Below, piece by piece: positions 46,341-56,119 of a stretch of DNA of 64,000 nt (its first letter is position 1; every line of letters starts with the position of its first letter). The position numbers and the translations under genes were made by a program. The DNA lies in assembly GCF_014203755.1 (NCBI RefSeq), contig NZ_JACHJS010000001.1, positions 1,240,001 through 1,304,000 of the forward strand, in the 5' to 3' direction. Below the pieces are notes generated by a model. It was given only the letters and a program-made list of their open reading frames with translations, ran no database searches and was not told where the DNA came from. The DNA is from Saccharothrix violaceirubra (GTDB lineage Bacteria > Actinomycetota > Actinomycetes > Mycobacteriales > Pseudonocardiaceae).

Positions 46341-47534
46341 GTGGCCTACTTCTTGGGCATCCTGCTGTTCGCCGTGCTCATCGGCATCTCGATCGCGCTG
46401 CACGAACTCGGGCACCTCGCCACCGCGAAGATGTTCGGGATGAAGGTCACCCGGTACTTCATCGGGTTCGGCCCCCGGATCTGGTCGTTCCGCCGGGGCG
46501 AGACCGAGTACGGGCTCAAGGCCATCCCGGCCGGCGGGTTCTGCGAGATCACCGGCATGACCGCGCTGGAGGAGGTCTCGCCGCAGGACGCGCCCCGCGC
46601 GTTCTACCGGCAGAAGACCTGGAAGCGCGTGATCGTGCTCGCGGCCGGGTCCATCACGCACTTCATCATCGGTTTCGTCGTTCTCTACGTCATGGCCGCC
46701 ACGATGGGCCTCAAGAACATCGCCGACACCCCCGTCATCGCCGAGGTCGGCGACTGCGTGCAGACCAACGCCGACGACAAGTGCGAGCCCGGCGAGCCCG
46801 CACCCGCCAAGGCGGCCGGGTTCCAGGTCGGCGACGAGATCGTCGCGGTCGCCGGCAAGGACACGCCCACCTGGTCCGACGTGCAGCTGGCCACCCGTGA
46901 CCGCTCCGGCCCGACCGAGTTCCGCGTCGAGCGCGACGGCACCGAGCTGACGCTCACCGCGGACGTCGTCCGGGTGACCCGCGAGCTGCTCTACCAGGAC
47001 GGCCACACGGAGAAGAAGGAGGTCGGCGCGATCGGCGTCGTCCGCCAGTCCGACTTCACCTACACGCCGCTCACCGCGTTCGGCGGCGCCACCGAGTTCA
47101 CCGGCCAGATGTTCCAGAACACCTGGCACGGCCTGCTCAAGTTCCCGGAGAAGATCCCGGCCGTGATCAAGGCCATCGCGGGCGGCGAACGCGACGCGGA
47201 CAGCCCGGTCAGCGTCGTCGGTGCCAGCCGCCTGGGCGGCGAGGCGGTCGAGAAGGGCATCTGGCCGCTGTTCTGGTTCATGCTCGCCGGCCTGAACTTC
47301 TTCGTCGGCGTGTTCAACCTGCTGCCGCTGCTGCCGCTGGACGGCGGCCACATCGCGGTCAACCTCTACGAGCGGGTGCGCAACTGGGTCCGCAAACTGC
47401 GTGGCCTGCCCGACGGCGCGCCGGTCAACTACACCCGGCTGCTGCCGTTGACCTACTTCGTGATCTTCGTCGGCGGTGCGGTCACGCTGCTGACCGTCAC
47501 GGCCGACATCGTCAACCCCATCAGGCTCCAGTGA
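46341..47534 (+). CDS. rip1: Site-2 protease Rip1 (RseP family)
   Basis: 397 residues. Zinc motif HELGH in helix 1 (about residue 22), central PDZ-like region with [17 protein letters not shown], and the second zinc motif [13 protein letters not shown] near the C-terminus. Four helices expected. Cleaves membrane-embedded anti-sigma factors and other substrates to release transcription factors; in mycobacteria Rip1 controls several sigma factors. Starts GTG 46341 with GGAAGGA upstream, 1 nt after dxr. A Cys-rich insert near residue 135 ([16 protein letters not shown]) is notable. Confidence 0.94.
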   Translation: MAYFLGILLFAVLIGISIALHELGHLATAKMFGMKVTRYFIGFGPRIWSFRRGETEYGLKAIPAGGFCEITGMTALEEVSPQDAPRAFYRQKTWKRVIVLAAGSITHFIIGFVVLYVMAATMGLKNIADTPVIAEVGDCVQTNADDKCEPGEPAPAKAAGFQVGDEIVAVAGKDTPTWSDVQLATRDRSGPTEFRVERDGTELTLTADVVRVTRELLYQDGHTEKKEVGAIGVVRQSDFTYTPLTAFGGATEFTGQMFQNTWHGLLKFPEKIPAVIKAIAGGERDADSPVSVVGASRLGGEAVEKGIWPLFWFMLAGLNFFVGVFNLLPLLPLDGGHIAVNLYERVRNWVRKLRGLPDGAPVNYTRLLPLTYFVIFVGGAVTLLTVTADIVNPIRLQ

Positions 47535-47547
47535 GAGAGGTTCGTCC

Positions 47548-48702
47548 ATGACTGACGGCGTGCTGCTCGGTATGCCCGCATTGCCGCCGCCGGTGCTGTC
47601 GCAACGGCGCAAGACCCGCCAGCTCATGGTCGGGTCGGTCGGCGTCGGGAGCGAGTTCCCGGTGTCGGTGCAGTCGATGACGACGACGCTCACCGCCGAC
47701 GTGAACGCGACCCTCCAACAGATCGCCGAGCTGACCGCGTCCGGCTGCGACATCGTCCGCGTGGCCTGCCCGTCGCAGGACGACGCCGACGCGCTGCCCG
47801 CGATCGCCCGCAAGTCCCAGATCCCGGTCATCGCGGACATCCACTTCCAGCCGAAGTACGTGTTCGCGGCCATCGAGGCGGGCTGCGCCGCCGTCCGCGT
47901 GAACCCAGGCAACATCAAGAAGTTCGACGACAAGGTCAAGGAGATCGCCCAGGCGGCCCGCGACCACAACACGCCGATCCGCATCGGCGTGAACGCGGGC
48001 TCGCTCGACCCACGCCTGCTGGAGAAGTACGGCAAGGCCACGCCCGAGGCGCTGGTCGAGTCGGCGCTGTGGGAGGCGTCGCTGTTCGCCGAGCACGACT
48101 TCCACGACATCAAGATCTCCGTGAAGCACAACGACCCCGTGGTCATGGTGCGCGCCTACGAGATGCTCGCCGAACAGTGCGACTACCCGCTGCACCTGGG
48201 CGTGACCGAGGCCGGTCCGGCGTTCCAGGGCACGATCAAGTCCTCGGTCGCGTTCGGCGCGCTGCTCGCCCGGGGCATCGGCGACACGATCCGGGTGTCG
48301 CTGTCCGCGCCGCCGGTCGAGGAGGTCAAGGTCGGCCACCAGATCCTCCAGTCGCTCAACCTGCGCCCGCGCAAGCTGGAGATCGTGTCCTGCCCGTCGT
48401 GCGGCCGGGCCCAGGTGGACGTCTACACGCTCGCCGACCAGGTCACGGCCGGTCTGGAGGGCATGGAGGTGCCGCTGCGCGTCGCCGTCATGGGCTGCGT
48501 CGTGAACGGTCCGGGCGAGGCGCGCGAGGCCGACCTCGGCGTGGCGTCGGGCAACGGCAAGGGCCAGATCTTCGTCAAGGGCAAGGTGATCAAGACCGTG
48601 CCCGAGCACAAGATCGTGGAGACGCTCATCGAGGAGGCCATGCGCCTGGCCGAGGAGATCGGCGACGACGCCGCGGGTGAACCGGTGGTGACGGTCGGCT
48701 GA
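47548..48702 (+). CDS. ispG: 4-hydroxy-3-methylbut-2-en-1-yl diphosphate synthase
   Basis: 384 residues. 4Fe-4S enzyme converting MEcPP to HMBPP. TIM-barrel part: [53 protein letters not shown]. Cluster ligands: [13 protein letters not shown] (Cys pair) and [16 protein letters not shown] (third Cys) near the C-terminus. Bacterial two-domain type of normal length. ATG 47548 has GAGAGAGG upstream. Last gene of dxr-rip1-ispG. Confidence 0.97.
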   Translation: MTDGVLLGMPALPPPVLSQRRKTRQLMVGSVGVGSEFPVSVQSMTTTLTADVNATLQQIAELTASGCDIVRVACPSQDDADALPAIARKSQIPVIADIHFQPKYVFAAIEAGCAAVRVNPGNIKKFDDKVKEIAQAARDHNTPIRIGVNAGSLDPRLLEKYGKATPEALVESALWEASLFAEHDFHDIKISVKHNDPVVMVRAYEMLAEQCDYPLHLGVTEAGPAFQGTIKSSVAFGALLARGIGDTIRVSLSAPPVEEVKVGHQILQSLNLRPRKLEIVSCPSCGRAQVDVYTLADQVTAGLEGMEVPLRVAVMGCVVNGPGEAREADLGVASGNGKGQIFVKGKVIKTVPEHKIVETLIEEAMRLAEEIGDDAAGEPVVTVG

Positions 48703-48732
48703 GCGGGTGGTGGAAGCGCACTTCCGGCGTCC

Positions 48733-48745
48733 GGTCTGGCAGGCT
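48733..48745 (+). promoter_or_regulatory. Extended -10 promoter of GNAT gene, leaderless
   Basis: GGTCTGG followed by CAGGCT ends 6 nt before GTG 48752. It shares the TCTGGCA core with the rpsP and rplS promoter candidates and places the start codon at +1. Confidence 0.5.
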
Positions 48746-48751
48746 TGAGGC

Positions 48752-49606
48752 GTGCTGAGGTTGGCCGGTGCGCGGGTGCTCGACGAACGCGACCTCCCGG
48801 GGGTGCTCGCCGCGCTGGCGGCCGACCCGGTGGCCGCGTGCATGGTCGCCTCACGGGTCGAGGTCGCCGGGCTCGACCCGTGGCGCCTGGGCGGGGAGAT
48901 GTGGGCGTACGACCCTCGGTCGCTGCGGGGCGGCCGGGCGGACGCGTTGTGCTTCGCCGGACCGAACATGATCCCGTTGAGCGGTGACGGCGCCGCCCTG
49001 CGCGGCTTCGCCGACCGTGCGCGGCGGCGTGGCCGGATGTGCTCCTCGCTCGTCGGACCCGCGGCGCAGGTCCTCGGACTGTGGGAGGAACTCGCGCCCG
49101 ACTGGGGTCCGGCCCGTGAAGTGCGTGCCGACCAGCCGCTGATGGCGCTCGGCGGTGCCACCACGATCACTCCGGACCCGCTGGTGCGCCCGGTCCGGCC
49201 GCAGGAACTCGACCGGTACCTGCCCGCCGCCGTCGCGATGTTCGTCGAGGAGGTCGGCGTCGACCCGTGCGCGGACGACGGCGGCGTGTCCTACCGGGCG
49301 CGGGTCGCCGAACTGATCGCGGGCGGTCGCGCGTTCGCCCGGTTCGAGGGCGGCGAGGTCGTGTTCAAGGCCGAGATCGGGGCCATGTCGGCGAAGGTCG
49401 GGCAGATCCAGGGCGTGTGGGTGCGGCCGGACCGACGTGGTCGCGGCATCGGCGCCGCGGGCACGGCAGCGGTGGCCGAACGCCTGGTCAGGGGTCTGGG
49501 GCGGACCGCTTCGCTGTACGTGAACAGCTACAACGACGCCGCGCGCGCCGCGTACGCCAGGATCGGCTTCACCCAGGTCGGGCGGTACGCGACCGTCCTG
49601 TTCTGA
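48752..49606 (+). CDS. GNAT acetyltransferase with N-terminal DUF4081
   Basis: 284 residues. N-terminal about 150 residues contain LDERDLPGVLAALAADPVAA and GPAAQVLGLWEELAPDW, matching the DUF4081 region. C-terminal GNAT domain has the acetyl-CoA loop VWVRPDRRGRGIGAAG (about 225) and YVNSYNDAARAAYARIGF. Position after ispG matches the mycobacterial Rv2867c neighbourhood. The acetylated substrate is unknown. Start GTG 48752 appears leaderless. Confidence 0.9.
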   Translation: MLRLAGARVLDERDLPGVLAALAADPVAACMVASRVEVAGLDPWRLGGEMWAYDPRSLRGGRADALCFAGPNMIPLSGDGAALRGFADRARRRGRMCSSLVGPAAQVLGLWEELAPDWGPAREVRADQPLMALGGATTITPDPLVRPVRPQELDRYLPAAVAMFVEEVGVDPCADDGGVSYRARVAELIAGGRAFARFEGGEVVFKAEIGAMSAKVGQIQGVWVRPDRRGRGIGAAGTAAVAERLVRGLGRTASLYVNSYNDAARAAYARIGFTQVGRYATVLF

Positions 49607-49614
49607 CGGTTGGG

Positions 49615-49620
49615 CATACT
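49615..49620 (+). promoter_or_regulatory. -10 element for leaderless PBP gene
   Basis: CATACT ends 7 nt before GTG 49628, without a Shine-Dalgarno. Confidence 0.45.
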
Positions 49621-49627
49621 CGGTGCC

Positions 49628-51424
49628 GTGATCACGCGCAGGCTCGCCCTGGTCGTCGCACCTCTGCTCGTCGTCGCCGGTTGCGGGCTGTTCTCCTCCC
49701 GACCCGGCCCGGACGAGGTGGCGGGGGACTTCCTCACCAGACTGGCCTCGGGCGACACGGCCGGCGCGGCCGCGCTGACCGACGATCCGGGCGCGGCCAA
49801 GGACCTGCTGGACAAGGTGCGCGGTGCGCTCAAACCGGCCGGGGTGCGCGGGTCCGTCGAGCAGGTCCGGTCCGCGGGCGAGTCGTCGACCGCCGAGGCG
49901 ACCGCCGCGCTGGAGTGGGACTTCGGGCACGACCACGTGTGGAAGTACCAGACCAAGTTCGAGCTGCGTCGCGAAGAGGACGACTGGCGCGTGCACTGGG
50001 TGCCGTCGGTCGTGCATCCGAAGCTGGCCGCGCAGCAGACATTGGCCGCTACGCCAGTGAAAGCGTCGCTGGCACCCGTTCTCGACCGTGACGGTGCCGC
50101 ACTGCTCGCGCCCGAACAGGTCGTGTCGGTGTTGCTGGACCCGACGCAGGCCGGCGACGTGACCGCGGTCGCGACCACGCTCGCGACCGCGTTGAACCCC
50201 ATCGACCCCGCGATCACCCGCGAGTCCATCGTCGACGGCGCCGGCAAGACCGCGGCCGGGCAGGTGTACCAGGTCGCGGCCCTGCGCGACGCCGACTACC
50301 AGACCGTGAAGCCGGTGATCTACGAGTTGCCCGGCGTGCGGTTCACCACGCAGACCAGCCTGCTGGCGCCGTCGCGCGGGTTCGCGTCGCAGGTGCTGCC
50401 GGCCGTGCGCAAGTTCGTGGAGGAGGACGTCGAGGGGCGCGCGGGCGTGCGGGTGTTCACCGCGAACGGGAGCGGCGACGAGGTCGACAGCCTCTACGAG
50501 CAGCAGCCCGTGACCGCGCAGGCGGTGACCACCGGGTTGAGCCGCGCGGTGCAGACCGCGGCCGAGGACGCGGTCGAGTCGTCGGTCGGCGCGACGATGC
50601 TCGTGGCGATCCAGCCGTCGACCGGCGAGATCCTCGCGGTCGCGCAGAACGCGGCGGCCGACGAGCAGGGCGCGATCGCGTTGACCGGCCGGTTCGCGCC
50701 CGGGTCCACGTTCAAGATCGTGTCGGCGGCGCACGCGTTGGCCGGCGGCACGGCGGCGGACGTGCCCGTGCCGTGTCCGGGCAAGACGACGATCGACGGG
50801 CGACGGGTCGTGCCCAACGACCACGAGTTCGACAAGGGGACGATCCCGTTGCACTCCGCGTTCGCGTACTCGTGCAACACGACGTTCGCGCAGCTCGCCG
50901 TGGACTACCCGGCCGACGGGCTGACGAAGACCGCCGACTCTTTCGGACTGGGGGTCGACTTCGAGATCCCGGCGTTGACCACGATCACCGGGTCGGTGCC
51001 CGCCGCCACCGACGTCGTCGAGCGCGCCGAGGACGCGTTCGGCCAGGGCAAGGTGCTGGCCAGTCCGTTCGGCATGGCGCTCGTCGCGGCCACGGTCGCG
51101 AAGGGCTCGGTACCGGTTCCGTCCTTGTTGCGCGGGCGTGACGTGAAGGCCGACCACACGCCGACCGCGCCGCCGCCCGCCGTGCTCGAACCGCTGCGCG
51201 TGATGATGCGCGAGGTCGTCGAGGTGGGCACCGCGCAACTGCTCAACGGTCTCGGTGACGTGCGCGGCAAGACGGGCACCGCGCAGTACGGCGACGGCAC
51301 ACGGTCGCACGGTTGGTTCGTCGGCTACCGGGGTGACGTGGCGTTCGCGACGCTGGTCCTGGACGGGAACTCGTCCGTGCCCGCCCTCGAGGCGACCGGA
51401 CGGTTCCTGCGCGCGCTGGGGTGA
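49628..51424 (+). CDS. Lipoprotein class B penicillin-binding protein (PbpLipo type)
   Basis: 598 residues. Signal peptide with lipobox VVAGC (Cys about residue 20). An NTF2-like MecA_N domain follows (about 30-140, DEVAGDFLTRLASGDTAGAA), then a PBP dimer domain and the transpeptidase. Active site: SxxK at PGSTFKIV (Ser360), SxN at SCN (Ser415), KTG at GKTGTAQ (Lys548). Performs D,D-transpeptidation of peptidoglycan outside the membrane; orthologous by position to mycobacterial PbpLipo (Rv2864c). The MecA_N domain is also found in beta-lactam-tolerant PBPs, so reduced beta-lactam affinity is possible but not predictable from sequence. Confidence 0.93.
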   Translation: MITRRLALVVAPLLVVAGCGLFSSRPGPDEVAGDFLTRLASGDTAGAAALTDDPGAAKDLLDKVRGALKPAGVRGSVEQVRSAGESSTAEATAALEWDFGHDHVWKYQTKFELRREEDDWRVHWVPSVVHPKLAAQQTLAATPVKASLAPVLDRDGAALLAPEQVVSVLLDPTQAGDVTAVATTLATALNPIDPAITRESIVDGAGKTAAGQVYQVAALRDADYQTVKPVIYELPGVRFTTQTSLLAPSRGFASQVLPAVRKFVEEDVEGRAGVRVFTANGSGDEVDSLYEQQPVTAQAVTTGLSRAVQTAAEDAVESSVGATMLVAIQPSTGEILAVAQNAAADEQGAIALTGRFAPGSTFKIVSAAHALAGGTAADVPVPCPGKTTIDGRRVVPNDHEFDKGTIPLHSAFAYSCNTTFAQLAVDYPADGLTKTADSFGLGVDFEIPALTTITGSVPAATDVVERAEDAFGQGKVLASPFGMALVAATVAKGSVPVPSLLRGRDVKADHTPTAPPPAVLEPLRVMMREVVEVGTAQLLNGLGDVRGKTGTAQYGDGTRSHGWFVGYRGDVAFATLVLDGNSSVPALEATGRFLRALG

Positions 51425-51433
51425 CACGACCGC

Positions 51434-51462
51434 GTCCGTGTCGCGGAACCCGCGACACGGAC
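51434..51462 (+). terminator. 13-bp perfect hairpin after PBP gene
   Basis: GTCCGTGTCGCGG and CCGCGACACGGAC form a perfect stem with a 3-nt loop, followed shortly by GGTTTCG. Begins 10 nt after the stop. Confidence 0.85.
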
Positions 51463-51587
51463 CGGTTTCGCGCACGCGTCCGCGACACAACGGCGTTCAC
51501 GTAACGGCTTCGGGACACGGGCGAATGCGTGTGCACCGGGTCGGCCACATCGCGGGCACTCCGCGTCCGTGCGGTCACAGGGCGCCG

Positions 51588-51593
51588 TACTGT
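51588..51593 (+). promoter_or_regulatory. -10 element for leaderless map gene
   Basis: TACTGT ends 7 nt before ATG 51601; no Shine-Dalgarno. Confidence 0.5.
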
Positions 51594-51600
51594 GTGGGGT

Positions 51601-52458
51601 ATGTCCGTGCGTGCCGCGCTCAAACCAGGTGTGCTGTCCCCCCGTCGTCCGGTTCCCGACGAGATCGGGCGGCCCGAGTACGTCGACCGCCCGGAGCCCC
51701 GTCGCAACACCGACCCGTGGGTGCAACCACCCGAGGTGATCGAGGCGATGCGCGTGGCCGGTCGGCTCGCCGCGCAGGCGTTGCAGGCCGCGGGCGCGGC
51801 CGTGCGCCCCGGTGTCACCACCGACGAGATCGACGCCGTCGCGCACGAGTTCCTCTGCGACCACGGCGCGTACCCGTCCACGCTCGGCTACCGCGGTTTC
51901 CCCAAGTCGTGCTGCACGTCCCTCAACGAGGTGATCTGCCACGGCATCCCGGACTCGACCGTGATCGAGGACGGCGACATCGTCAACATCGACGTCACCG
52001 CGTTCATCGGCGGCGTGCACGGCGACACCAACGCCACCTTCCTCGCGGGCGACGTCACCGAGGAGAACCGGCTGCTGGTCGAGCGCACCCACGAGGCGAC
52101 GCTGCGGGCGATCAAGGCGGTCAAGCCCGGTCGGCAACTCAACGTCGTCGGCCGCGTCATCGAGGCGTACGCCAACCGCTTCGGCTACGGCGTCGTCCGC
52201 GACTTCACCGGTCACGGCATCGGACGCACGTTCCACAGCGGCCTGGTCGTGCTGCACTACGACGCGCCGCACGTACCCACGATCATCGAGCCGGGCATGA
52301 CGTTCACCATCGAGCCGATGATCACGCTCGGCGGTATCGAGCACGACATCTGGCCGGACAAGTGGACCGTCACCACCAAGGACAAGAGCTGGACCGCGCA
52401 GTTCGAGCACACGATCGTCGTGACCGACGACGGCGCGGAGATCCTCACCCTGCCCTGA
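51601..52458 (+). CDS. map: Methionine aminopeptidase type I
   Basis: 285 residues. N-terminal extension of about 40 residues with [14 protein letters not shown], as in mycobacterial MapB, where it binds the ribosome tunnel region. Catalytic metal ligands: Asp in [19 protein letters not shown] (two Asp), His in GHGIGRTFH, Glu in FTIEPMI and Glu in [16 protein letters not shown] variant reads [11 protein letters not shown]. Removes initiator methionine. ATG 51601 chosen because of the TACTGT -10 immediately upstream. Convergent with the alpha/beta-hydrolase gene, overlapping by 14 nt. Confidence 0.96.
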   Translation: MSVRAALKPGVLSPRRPVPDEIGRPEYVDRPEPRRNTDPWVQPPEVIEAMRVAGRLAAQALQAAGAAVRPGVTTDEIDAVAHEFLCDHGAYPSTLGYRGFPKSCCTSLNEVICHGIPDSTVIEDGDIVNIDVTAFIGGVHGDTNATFLAGDVTEENRLLVERTHEATLRAIKAVKPGRQLNVVGRVIEAYANRFGYGVVRDFTGHGIGRTFHSGLVVLHYDAPHVPTIIEPGMTFTIEPMITLGGIEHDIWPDKWTVTTKDKSWTAQFEHTIVVTDDGAEILTLP

Positions 52459-53143
52459 GCACGCGCACCAGCGCCGCCGCGACCTCGTCCGGAGCGGTCG
52501 CGGCGGCCAGGTGGTGAGTGTCGAGTTCGACGACGGGCCAGCCCGCGGCCCTCGCCTTCGCCGCGGCGTCGGCGTACGCGGCACTCAACCGCACATAGGT
52601 CGACGGACCGGACCACTCCACGGACGGGCGCTGCTCCTTGAGGAACGCCAGCGCCACCTCGGGCGCCTCGCCGGCGATCTCCTCCAACTGCCGCACGTCC
52701 GGGACCATCGCGGCCAGTACCTCGGGCGCGAACCACAGGTCCCAGCGCGGCATCAGACCGTCCCGCGAGATCGACTTCAGCCGGTTCATCTCGGCGACGG
52801 ACGCGTCGTCCCGCCACGAGCGGCCGGGCGTGGGCAGGTCTGCGTCCAGGTACACCAGGCCCGTCACCGGCGTCTCCAACGCGTCGGCGAACGCGGGCAG
52901 CAACGGTCCGGCGCCGCTGTGCCCGACCAGCACCAGTTCGCCCTCCACCAGCGAATCCTCGACCGCGTCCGCGAACGAGCCGATCAGCCGCTGGTGCACG
53001 GGCGCCGCGTTCACGGTCACCCGCAGGTCGAGCAACAGGACCGGGTGTCCGAGCGCGGCCAGCGCGCCCGCGAGCGGGCGCAGGCTCGCCGGTCCGAGGT
53101 AGGGGCTGTGCACCAGGACTGCGGTGGCGGGCGCGTCGACCAT
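52445..53143 (-). CDS. Alpha/beta-fold hydrolase
   Basis: 232 residues from ATG 53143. Nucleophile elbow GHSGAGPLL (about 88), an Asp in VYLDADLP and a C-terminal [12 protein letters not shown] with the catalytic His. [22 protein letters not shown] near the start carries the oxyanion region. No signal peptide. Substrate unknown; similar small hydrolases act on esters or lactones. Divergent from cobQ, whose start codon region shares the same 47-nt interval. Confidence 0.85.
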   Translation of the reverse strand: MVDAPATAVLVHSPYLGPASLRPLAGALAALGHPVLLLDLRVTVNAAPVHQRLIGSFADAVEDSLVEGELVLVGHSGAGPLLPAFADALETPVTGLVYLDADLPTPGRSWRDDASVAEMNRLKSISRDGLMPRWDLWFAPEVLAAMVPDVRQLEEIAGEAPEVALAFLKEQRPSVEWSGPSTYVRLSAAYADAAAKARAAGWPVVELDTHHLAAATAPDEVAAALVRVLRAG

Positions 53144-53189
53144 GACAGGGATGATGTCAGTCGGGACCGACAGAAGTGGGGGACATGGC

Positions 53190-54713
53190 GTGGGCGGCGG
53201 ACTGCTCGTGGCCGGTACGACGTCCGACGCGGGCAAAAGCGTGCTCGTCGCGGGACTGTGTCGCTGGCTCGCGCGCCGTGGCGTGCGCGTGGCGCCGTTC
53301 AAAGCGCAGAACATGTCCAACAACTCGGTCGTGACGCCGGACGGCGGCGAGATCGGGCGTGCGCAGGCGTTCCAGGCCGCGGCGTGCGGACTGGAACCGA
53401 GCGTGCGGTTCAACCCGGTGCTGCTCAAGCCGGGTGGCGACCGCAGCTCGCAGGTGGTCGTGCTCGGGCGCGCGGTCGGCGAGGTCTCCGCCCTGTCCTA
53501 CCGCGAGCGCAAGGCCGAGTTGTTCGACACCGTCCTCGACACGTTGCGCTCGCTGCGACGTGATCACGACGTCGTCGTCTGCGAGGGCGCGGGTTCGCCC
53601 GCCGAGATCAACCTGCGGGCGACCGACATCGCGAACATGGGCCTCGCGCGGGCGGCGGACCTGCCCGTGCTCGTCGTCGGCGACATCGACCGGGGCGGGA
53701 TTTTCGCGCACCTGTTCGGCACGCTGGCGTTGCTCGACCCGGCCGACCAGGCGCTCGTGGCGGGCTTCGTGGTGAACAAGTTCCGGGGCGACCCGGCGTT
53801 GCTCGAACCGGGGCTGCGGCAGTTGACGGCGTTGACCGGTCGCCCGGTGCACGGCGTGCTGCCGTGGCGCGAGGAGCTGTGGCTCGACGCGGAGGACTCG
53901 CTGTCTTACGCGGCCGACGGCGTGGTCGGCCGTCCCGCGCCACCGGTCGGCGACCAGTGGCTGCGGGTGGCCGTGGTGCGGTTGCCGCGCATCTCCAACG
54001 CCACCGACGTGGAGGCGTTGGCGTGCGAGCCGGGCGTCTCGGTGCGGTTCGTGACCGAGCCGTCGCGCCTGGCCGACGCGGACCTCGTGGTCGTGCCGGG
54101 GTCCAAGGCGACCGTCGCCGACCTGGCGTGGCTGCGGTCGACCGGGCTCGCGGACGCGATCGCCACGCACCCCGGTCCGGTGTTCGGCGTGTGCGGCGGG
54201 TTCCAGATGCTCGCCGCGCGCGTGGAGGACGACGTCGAGTCACGCGCCGGCGCCGTGCCGGGACTGGGACTGCTCGACCTCGACGTGCGCTTCGCCCCGG
54301 ACAAGACCTTGCGCCGGCCGACAGGCATCGCGTTCGGATATGCCGTGGGTGGCTACGAGATCCACCACGGCCAGGTCGTGCGCAACGGCGAAGACGGCCT
54401 GCTCACGCTCGCCGACGGCACGCCGGAGGGCGCGGTACGCGATCGCGTCGCGGGCACGCACTGGCACGGTCTGCTGGAGAACGACGACTTCCGCCGCGCG
54501 TTCCTGCGCTGGGCCGCCGCACGCGCGGGCCGGGACGGCTTCGTGCCGGCCGCCGATGTCGACTTCGCGGGTCGGCGCGCGGCGCAGTTCGACCTGCTCG
54601 GCGATCTGGTGGCCGAGCACCTCGACACGGACGCGGTGCTGCGGTTGCTGGAGGAAGGACCTCCTCCGGGACTTCCGGTGATCCCGCCCGCGGGCGCCCC
54701 GACCGTCGCATAG
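53190..54713 (+). CDS. cobQ: Cobyric acid synthase CobQ
   Basis: 507 residues. Amidates cobyrinic acid side chains in cobalamin synthesis. N-terminal dethiobiotin-synthetase-like domain with [18 protein letters not shown] (P-loop-like) and [12 protein letters not shown], then [16 protein letters not shown] and a C-terminal glutamine amidotransferase domain with [13 protein letters not shown] (catalytic Cys, about 337) and GYEIHHGQV and [11 protein letters not shown] (His). GTG 53190 is chosen; ATG 53154 would extend by 12 residues and overlap the divergent hydrolase start. No cobalamin riboswitch was recognised upstream. Confidence 0.93.
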   Translation: MGGGLLVAGTTSDAGKSVLVAGLCRWLARRGVRVAPFKAQNMSNNSVVTPDGGEIGRAQAFQAAACGLEPSVRFNPVLLKPGGDRSSQVVVLGRAVGEVSALSYRERKAELFDTVLDTLRSLRRDHDVVVCEGAGSPAEINLRATDIANMGLARAADLPVLVVGDIDRGGIFAHLFGTLALLDPADQALVAGFVVNKFRGDPALLEPGLRQLTALTGRPVHGVLPWREELWLDAEDSLSYAADGVVGRPAPPVGDQWLRVAVVRLPRISNATDVEALACEPGVSVRFVTEPSRLADADLVVVPGSKATVADLAWLRSTGLADAIATHPGPVFGVCGGFQMLAARVEDDVESRAGAVPGLGLLDLDVRFAPDKTLRRPTGIAFGYAVGGYEIHHGQVVRNGEDGLLTLADGTPEGAVRDRVAGTHWHGLLENDDFRRAFLRWAAARAGRDGFVPAADVDFAGRRAAQFDLLGDLVAEHLDTDAVLRLLEEGPPPGLPVIPPAGAPTVA

Positions 54714-55021
54714 CCGGGCAACGCCTCGTGCCGGTGCGCGCGACCGCCAAGCCGCGCGGGCGTCATCGGTACGGGTCTGCACGACGGCGGGTGGGCGACG
54801 CACGGCCGCCAAGCCGGGCGTGACCGTCCACCCTCGTCGGTTCCGCGATTCTCGGGCGCGCGGAACGGGTCACCGGCGATCCGACCGGAGGTCGGTCCGG
54901 TTACGCGGGCATGGTCCGGAGGCGGCAGAACATGCGCACACCTCCAAGCCCGGGAACGGTCACACGGAAAAGGTACCGGGCCCGGCGTGGGGGATACGTC
55001 GCCCGAACGGGCGAGCGGTGG
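54714..55021. other. Convergent intergenic region after cobQ
   Basis: 308 bp without a recognisable gene. Contains two GCCAAGCCG direct repeats (54747, 54808), a CCGACC/GGTCGG hairpin at 54881-54895 and TCGCCCG/CGGGCGA at 54999-55014, which probably terminate transcription from the two converging genes. Confidence 0.5.
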
Positions 55022-55954
55022 TCATGATTCGTCGTCGTAGACGAGAAACCGCAGGTCGGACTCGTCCTGGCGTTCGGTCCACCCGTCCGGCCAGCGGCGC
55101 CGACCACTCGACGGGCGGACCCTCGCGCCGGAGAGTCGCACGGTGGTGCGCACGCCGAAATCCACCTCGCCCGCGAACACCGCGCCGCGGAACGCCGACT
55201 CGCCCGACGTCACGCGGCGGAAGTCCGCGAGCCCGGCGAAGCGCGCGTCGCGGAAGTCGGCGTTCCGGTGGAAGGTCGTGCCCCGGAACGTCGCGGCGTC
55301 GACGAACGTGGCGCCGACGAACGAGGCCGAACGCACCGACGCGTGCGTGAACGTGAACTTCACCAGCGTCGCGTTCGAGAGGTCGAGATCGAGGTCGGGC
55401 CAGAACGCGTCGACGTCGTCGGGTCGCGAGTGCGCGGTCAGTACACCGACGGCGGTCTGTCGCACTTCGAGTTCCTGTGCGCGGTCGGCGTCGCGCACGC
55501 CGACACGCGCACGTGCCGCGGGCGGTGGCGTGAACGGCATGCGCAGATACGCGCATACCAGGTTGACGATCGTCTGCCGGTGCGCGGCGTTGCCCTGGCC
55601 GAGTCGTTCCAACGCGTAGAGACCGGCCAGTCGCACGGGTGCCTTGTCGTTGCCGAGCTGGTCCGCGGCCCGCCCGTACAGTTCGGTGACCCGTCGTTCG
55701 GTCGCGTCGTGGTCCTTCTGCCGCAGGTCGAGTTCGACGTAGCGCTGGCGTCGTGCGGTGAGCAGCAACGCCGCCGCCCCTCCGGTGCCGATCACGACGC
55801 TCGCGGCCGTGCGCACGACGTCGAGGCGCACCGCGTCGCGTGGCTCACCGCGACCGAGCAGGACGAGCAGCACCACGACCGAACCGACGGCGACCACCGC
55901 CAGGCCGACACCCCACACGACGATGGTCCGCGCGGACAACACCGGGTGATCCAC
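55022..55954 (-). CDS. Pentapeptide-repeat membrane protein
   Basis: 310 residues from GTG 55954 (VDHPVLSARTIVVWG). Two N-terminal helices (VVWGVGLAVVAVGSVVVLLVLLG and VVIGTGGAAALLLTA), a linker with RQRYVELDLRQKDHDATERRV and YGRAADQLGNDKAPVRLAGLYALERLGQ, an armadillo-like surface typical of these proteins, then pentapeptide repeats (ATLVKFTFTHASVRSASFVG, DAATFRGTTFHRNADFRDA, about 195-265) forming a right-handed helix. The YALERL...VNLVCAYLRMP block is common in actinobacterial pentapeptide proteins of unknown function. A GTG at 56020 would add 22 residues. Confidence 0.85.
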   Translation of the reverse strand: MDHPVLSARTIVVWGVGLAVVAVGSVVVLLVLLGRGEPRDAVRLDVVRTAASVVIGTGGAAALLLTARRQRYVELDLRQKDHDATERRVTELYGRAADQLGNDKAPVRLAGLYALERLGQGNAAHRQTIVNLVCAYLRMPFTPPPAARARVGVRDADRAQELEVRQTAVGVLTAHSRPDDVDAFWPDLDLDLSNATLVKFTFTHASVRSASFVGATFVDAATFRGTTFHRNADFRDARFAGLADFRRVTSGESAFRGAVFAGEVDFGVRTTVRLSGARVRPSSGRRRWPDGWTERQDESDLRFLVYDDES

Positions 55955-55977
55955 GCCCCCACTCCACCACCCGCTGC

Positions 55978-56118
55978 CCGAGTCCTCCACCCCGTATCTC
56001 CGAGTCCTCCACTCGGACACCCACGATCAGGTGATCATCGCCCCCTCGATGCGCGAGTCATGCGTTCAGACACCGCGAGTCGCGCGTTCAGACACCACGA
56101 AACCCGCACTCGGACACG
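55978..56118. repeat. 22-bp tandem repeats in two blocks
   Basis: Block 1 (55978-56021) has two units starting CCGAGTCCTCCAC; block 2 (56053-56118) has three units, the first two differing only at two positions (GCGAGTCATGCGTTCAGACA versus GCGAGTCGCGCGTTCAGACA, each ending CC) and the third diverged. Unit length is exactly 22 bp in both blocks. Blocks are separated by 31 bp containing a palindromic TGATCA. Lies between the pentapeptide and EamA genes. Confidence 0.85.
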
Positions 56119-56119
56119 C

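Noticed and set aside
53144..53189. Possible cobalamin riboswitch upstream of cobQ
   Set aside because: Only about 46 nt lie between the divergent starts, too short for a cobalamin aptamer.
55978..56118. CRISPR array
   Set aside because: Units are directly adjacent with no spacers, there is no cas gene in the window, and units differ internally, so this is a simple tandem repeat.
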